From Hydrogenothermaceae bacterium (GTDB lineage Bacteria; Aquificota; Aquificia; Aquificales; Hydrogenothermaceae), in assembly GCA_026985705.1 (NCBI GenBank), contig JALSPY010000002.1:1-5898 (forward strand): a stretch of 5,898 nucleotides of DNA, given 5' to 3'. Shown here piece after piece: positions 5,717-5,898 of this stretch (positions are counted from its first letter, which is position 1; each line of letters opens with the position of its first letter). The translations under genes and the position numbers were made by a program. The notes under the pieces were generated by a model. The model was given only the letters and a program-made list of their open reading frames with translations, did not search any database and had not been told where the DNA came from.

Positions 5717-5898
5717 ATGAGATATTCAAATGAAGAATTAGAAAAATGGGATAAAGAGTATTTTTGGCATCCTTTCACGCAAATGAAGGTTTACAGAGAA
5801 GAGGATAATGTTATAGTTGAAAGGGGAGAGGGAGTTTATATTTATGATATAAACGGAAATAAATATTTAGACGGTGTAGCTTCTCTTTGGTGTAATGT
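5717..5898 (+). CDS. bioA: Adenosylmethionine-8-amino-7-oxononanoate aminotransferase, N-terminal part
   Basis: BioA is a PLP-dependent aminotransferase that converts 7-keto-8-aminopelargonate to 7,8-diaminopelargonate with S-adenosylmethionine as amino donor, in biotin synthesis. Only the first 60 codons are in the window, open to its right edge. The N-terminus EYFWHPFTQMK matches the highly conserved WHPFTQM motif of BioA, and GVYIYDINGNKYLDGVASLWCN matches the next conserved block, common to class III aminotransferases. The WHPFTQM stretch is what favours BioA over ornithine- or glutamate-semialdehyde-type relatives. The ATG at 5717 has an AGG at 5707-5709, 7 nt upstream. The PLP lysine and most of the fold lie outside the window. 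It is divergent from eno and has its own promoter candidate. Confidence 0.93.
   Translation, partial: MRYSNEELEKWDKEYFWHPFTQMKVYREEDNVIVERGEGVYIYDINGNKYLDGVASLWCN

Overview
The window is strongly AT-rich bacterial DNA with tightly packed, intact housekeeping genes. The set is LpxD (lipid A), a YjbH-like outer-membrane protein end, QueF, enolase, an FtsB/DivIC-type division protein, a Gph-type phosphatase, GlcD and BioA. LpxD makes it a Gram-negative, lipid A-producing bacterium. The low GC, the Lys/Glu/Ile-rich proteins and this gene mix would fit a thermophilic Aquificota such as a Sulfurihydrogenibium-like organism. That placement is an inference from style, not shown by any diagnostic marker here.

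Layout: on the + strand, the last 73 codons of a YjbH-family protein (2-223) are followed 29 bp later by lpxD (253-1245), probably in one envelope operon. lpxD converges on a long minus-strand cluster with only 15 bp between stop codons. In transcription order that cluster is eno (5493-4207), an ftsB/divIC-like gene (4253-3804), a HAD phosphatase (3807-3142), queF (3138-2746) and, after an 81-bp gap, glcD (2664-1261). The first four genes overlap or nearly touch and look like one operon. The gap before glcD holds an AT-rich hairpin and a possible separate promoter. Divergent from eno, across 223 bp that must carry both promoters, bioA starts on the + strand at 5717 and runs off the window.

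Function: enolase serves central carbon metabolism, FtsB/DivIC cell division, QueF the queuosine tRNA modification, and BioA biotin synthesis. The HAD phosphatase (2-phosphoglycolate to glycolate) and GlcD (glycolate to glyoxylate) could act in sequence as a 2-phosphoglycolate salvage route, which is the most interesting functional link in the window.

I see no mobile element, CRISPR array, tRNA, rRNA or clearly novel system. The points most worth checking are gene-structure details: a probable TTG start for the phosphatase in a TTGA stop/start overlap, the 47-bp eno/ftsB overlap, and the regulatory signals in the two longer intergenic gaps.
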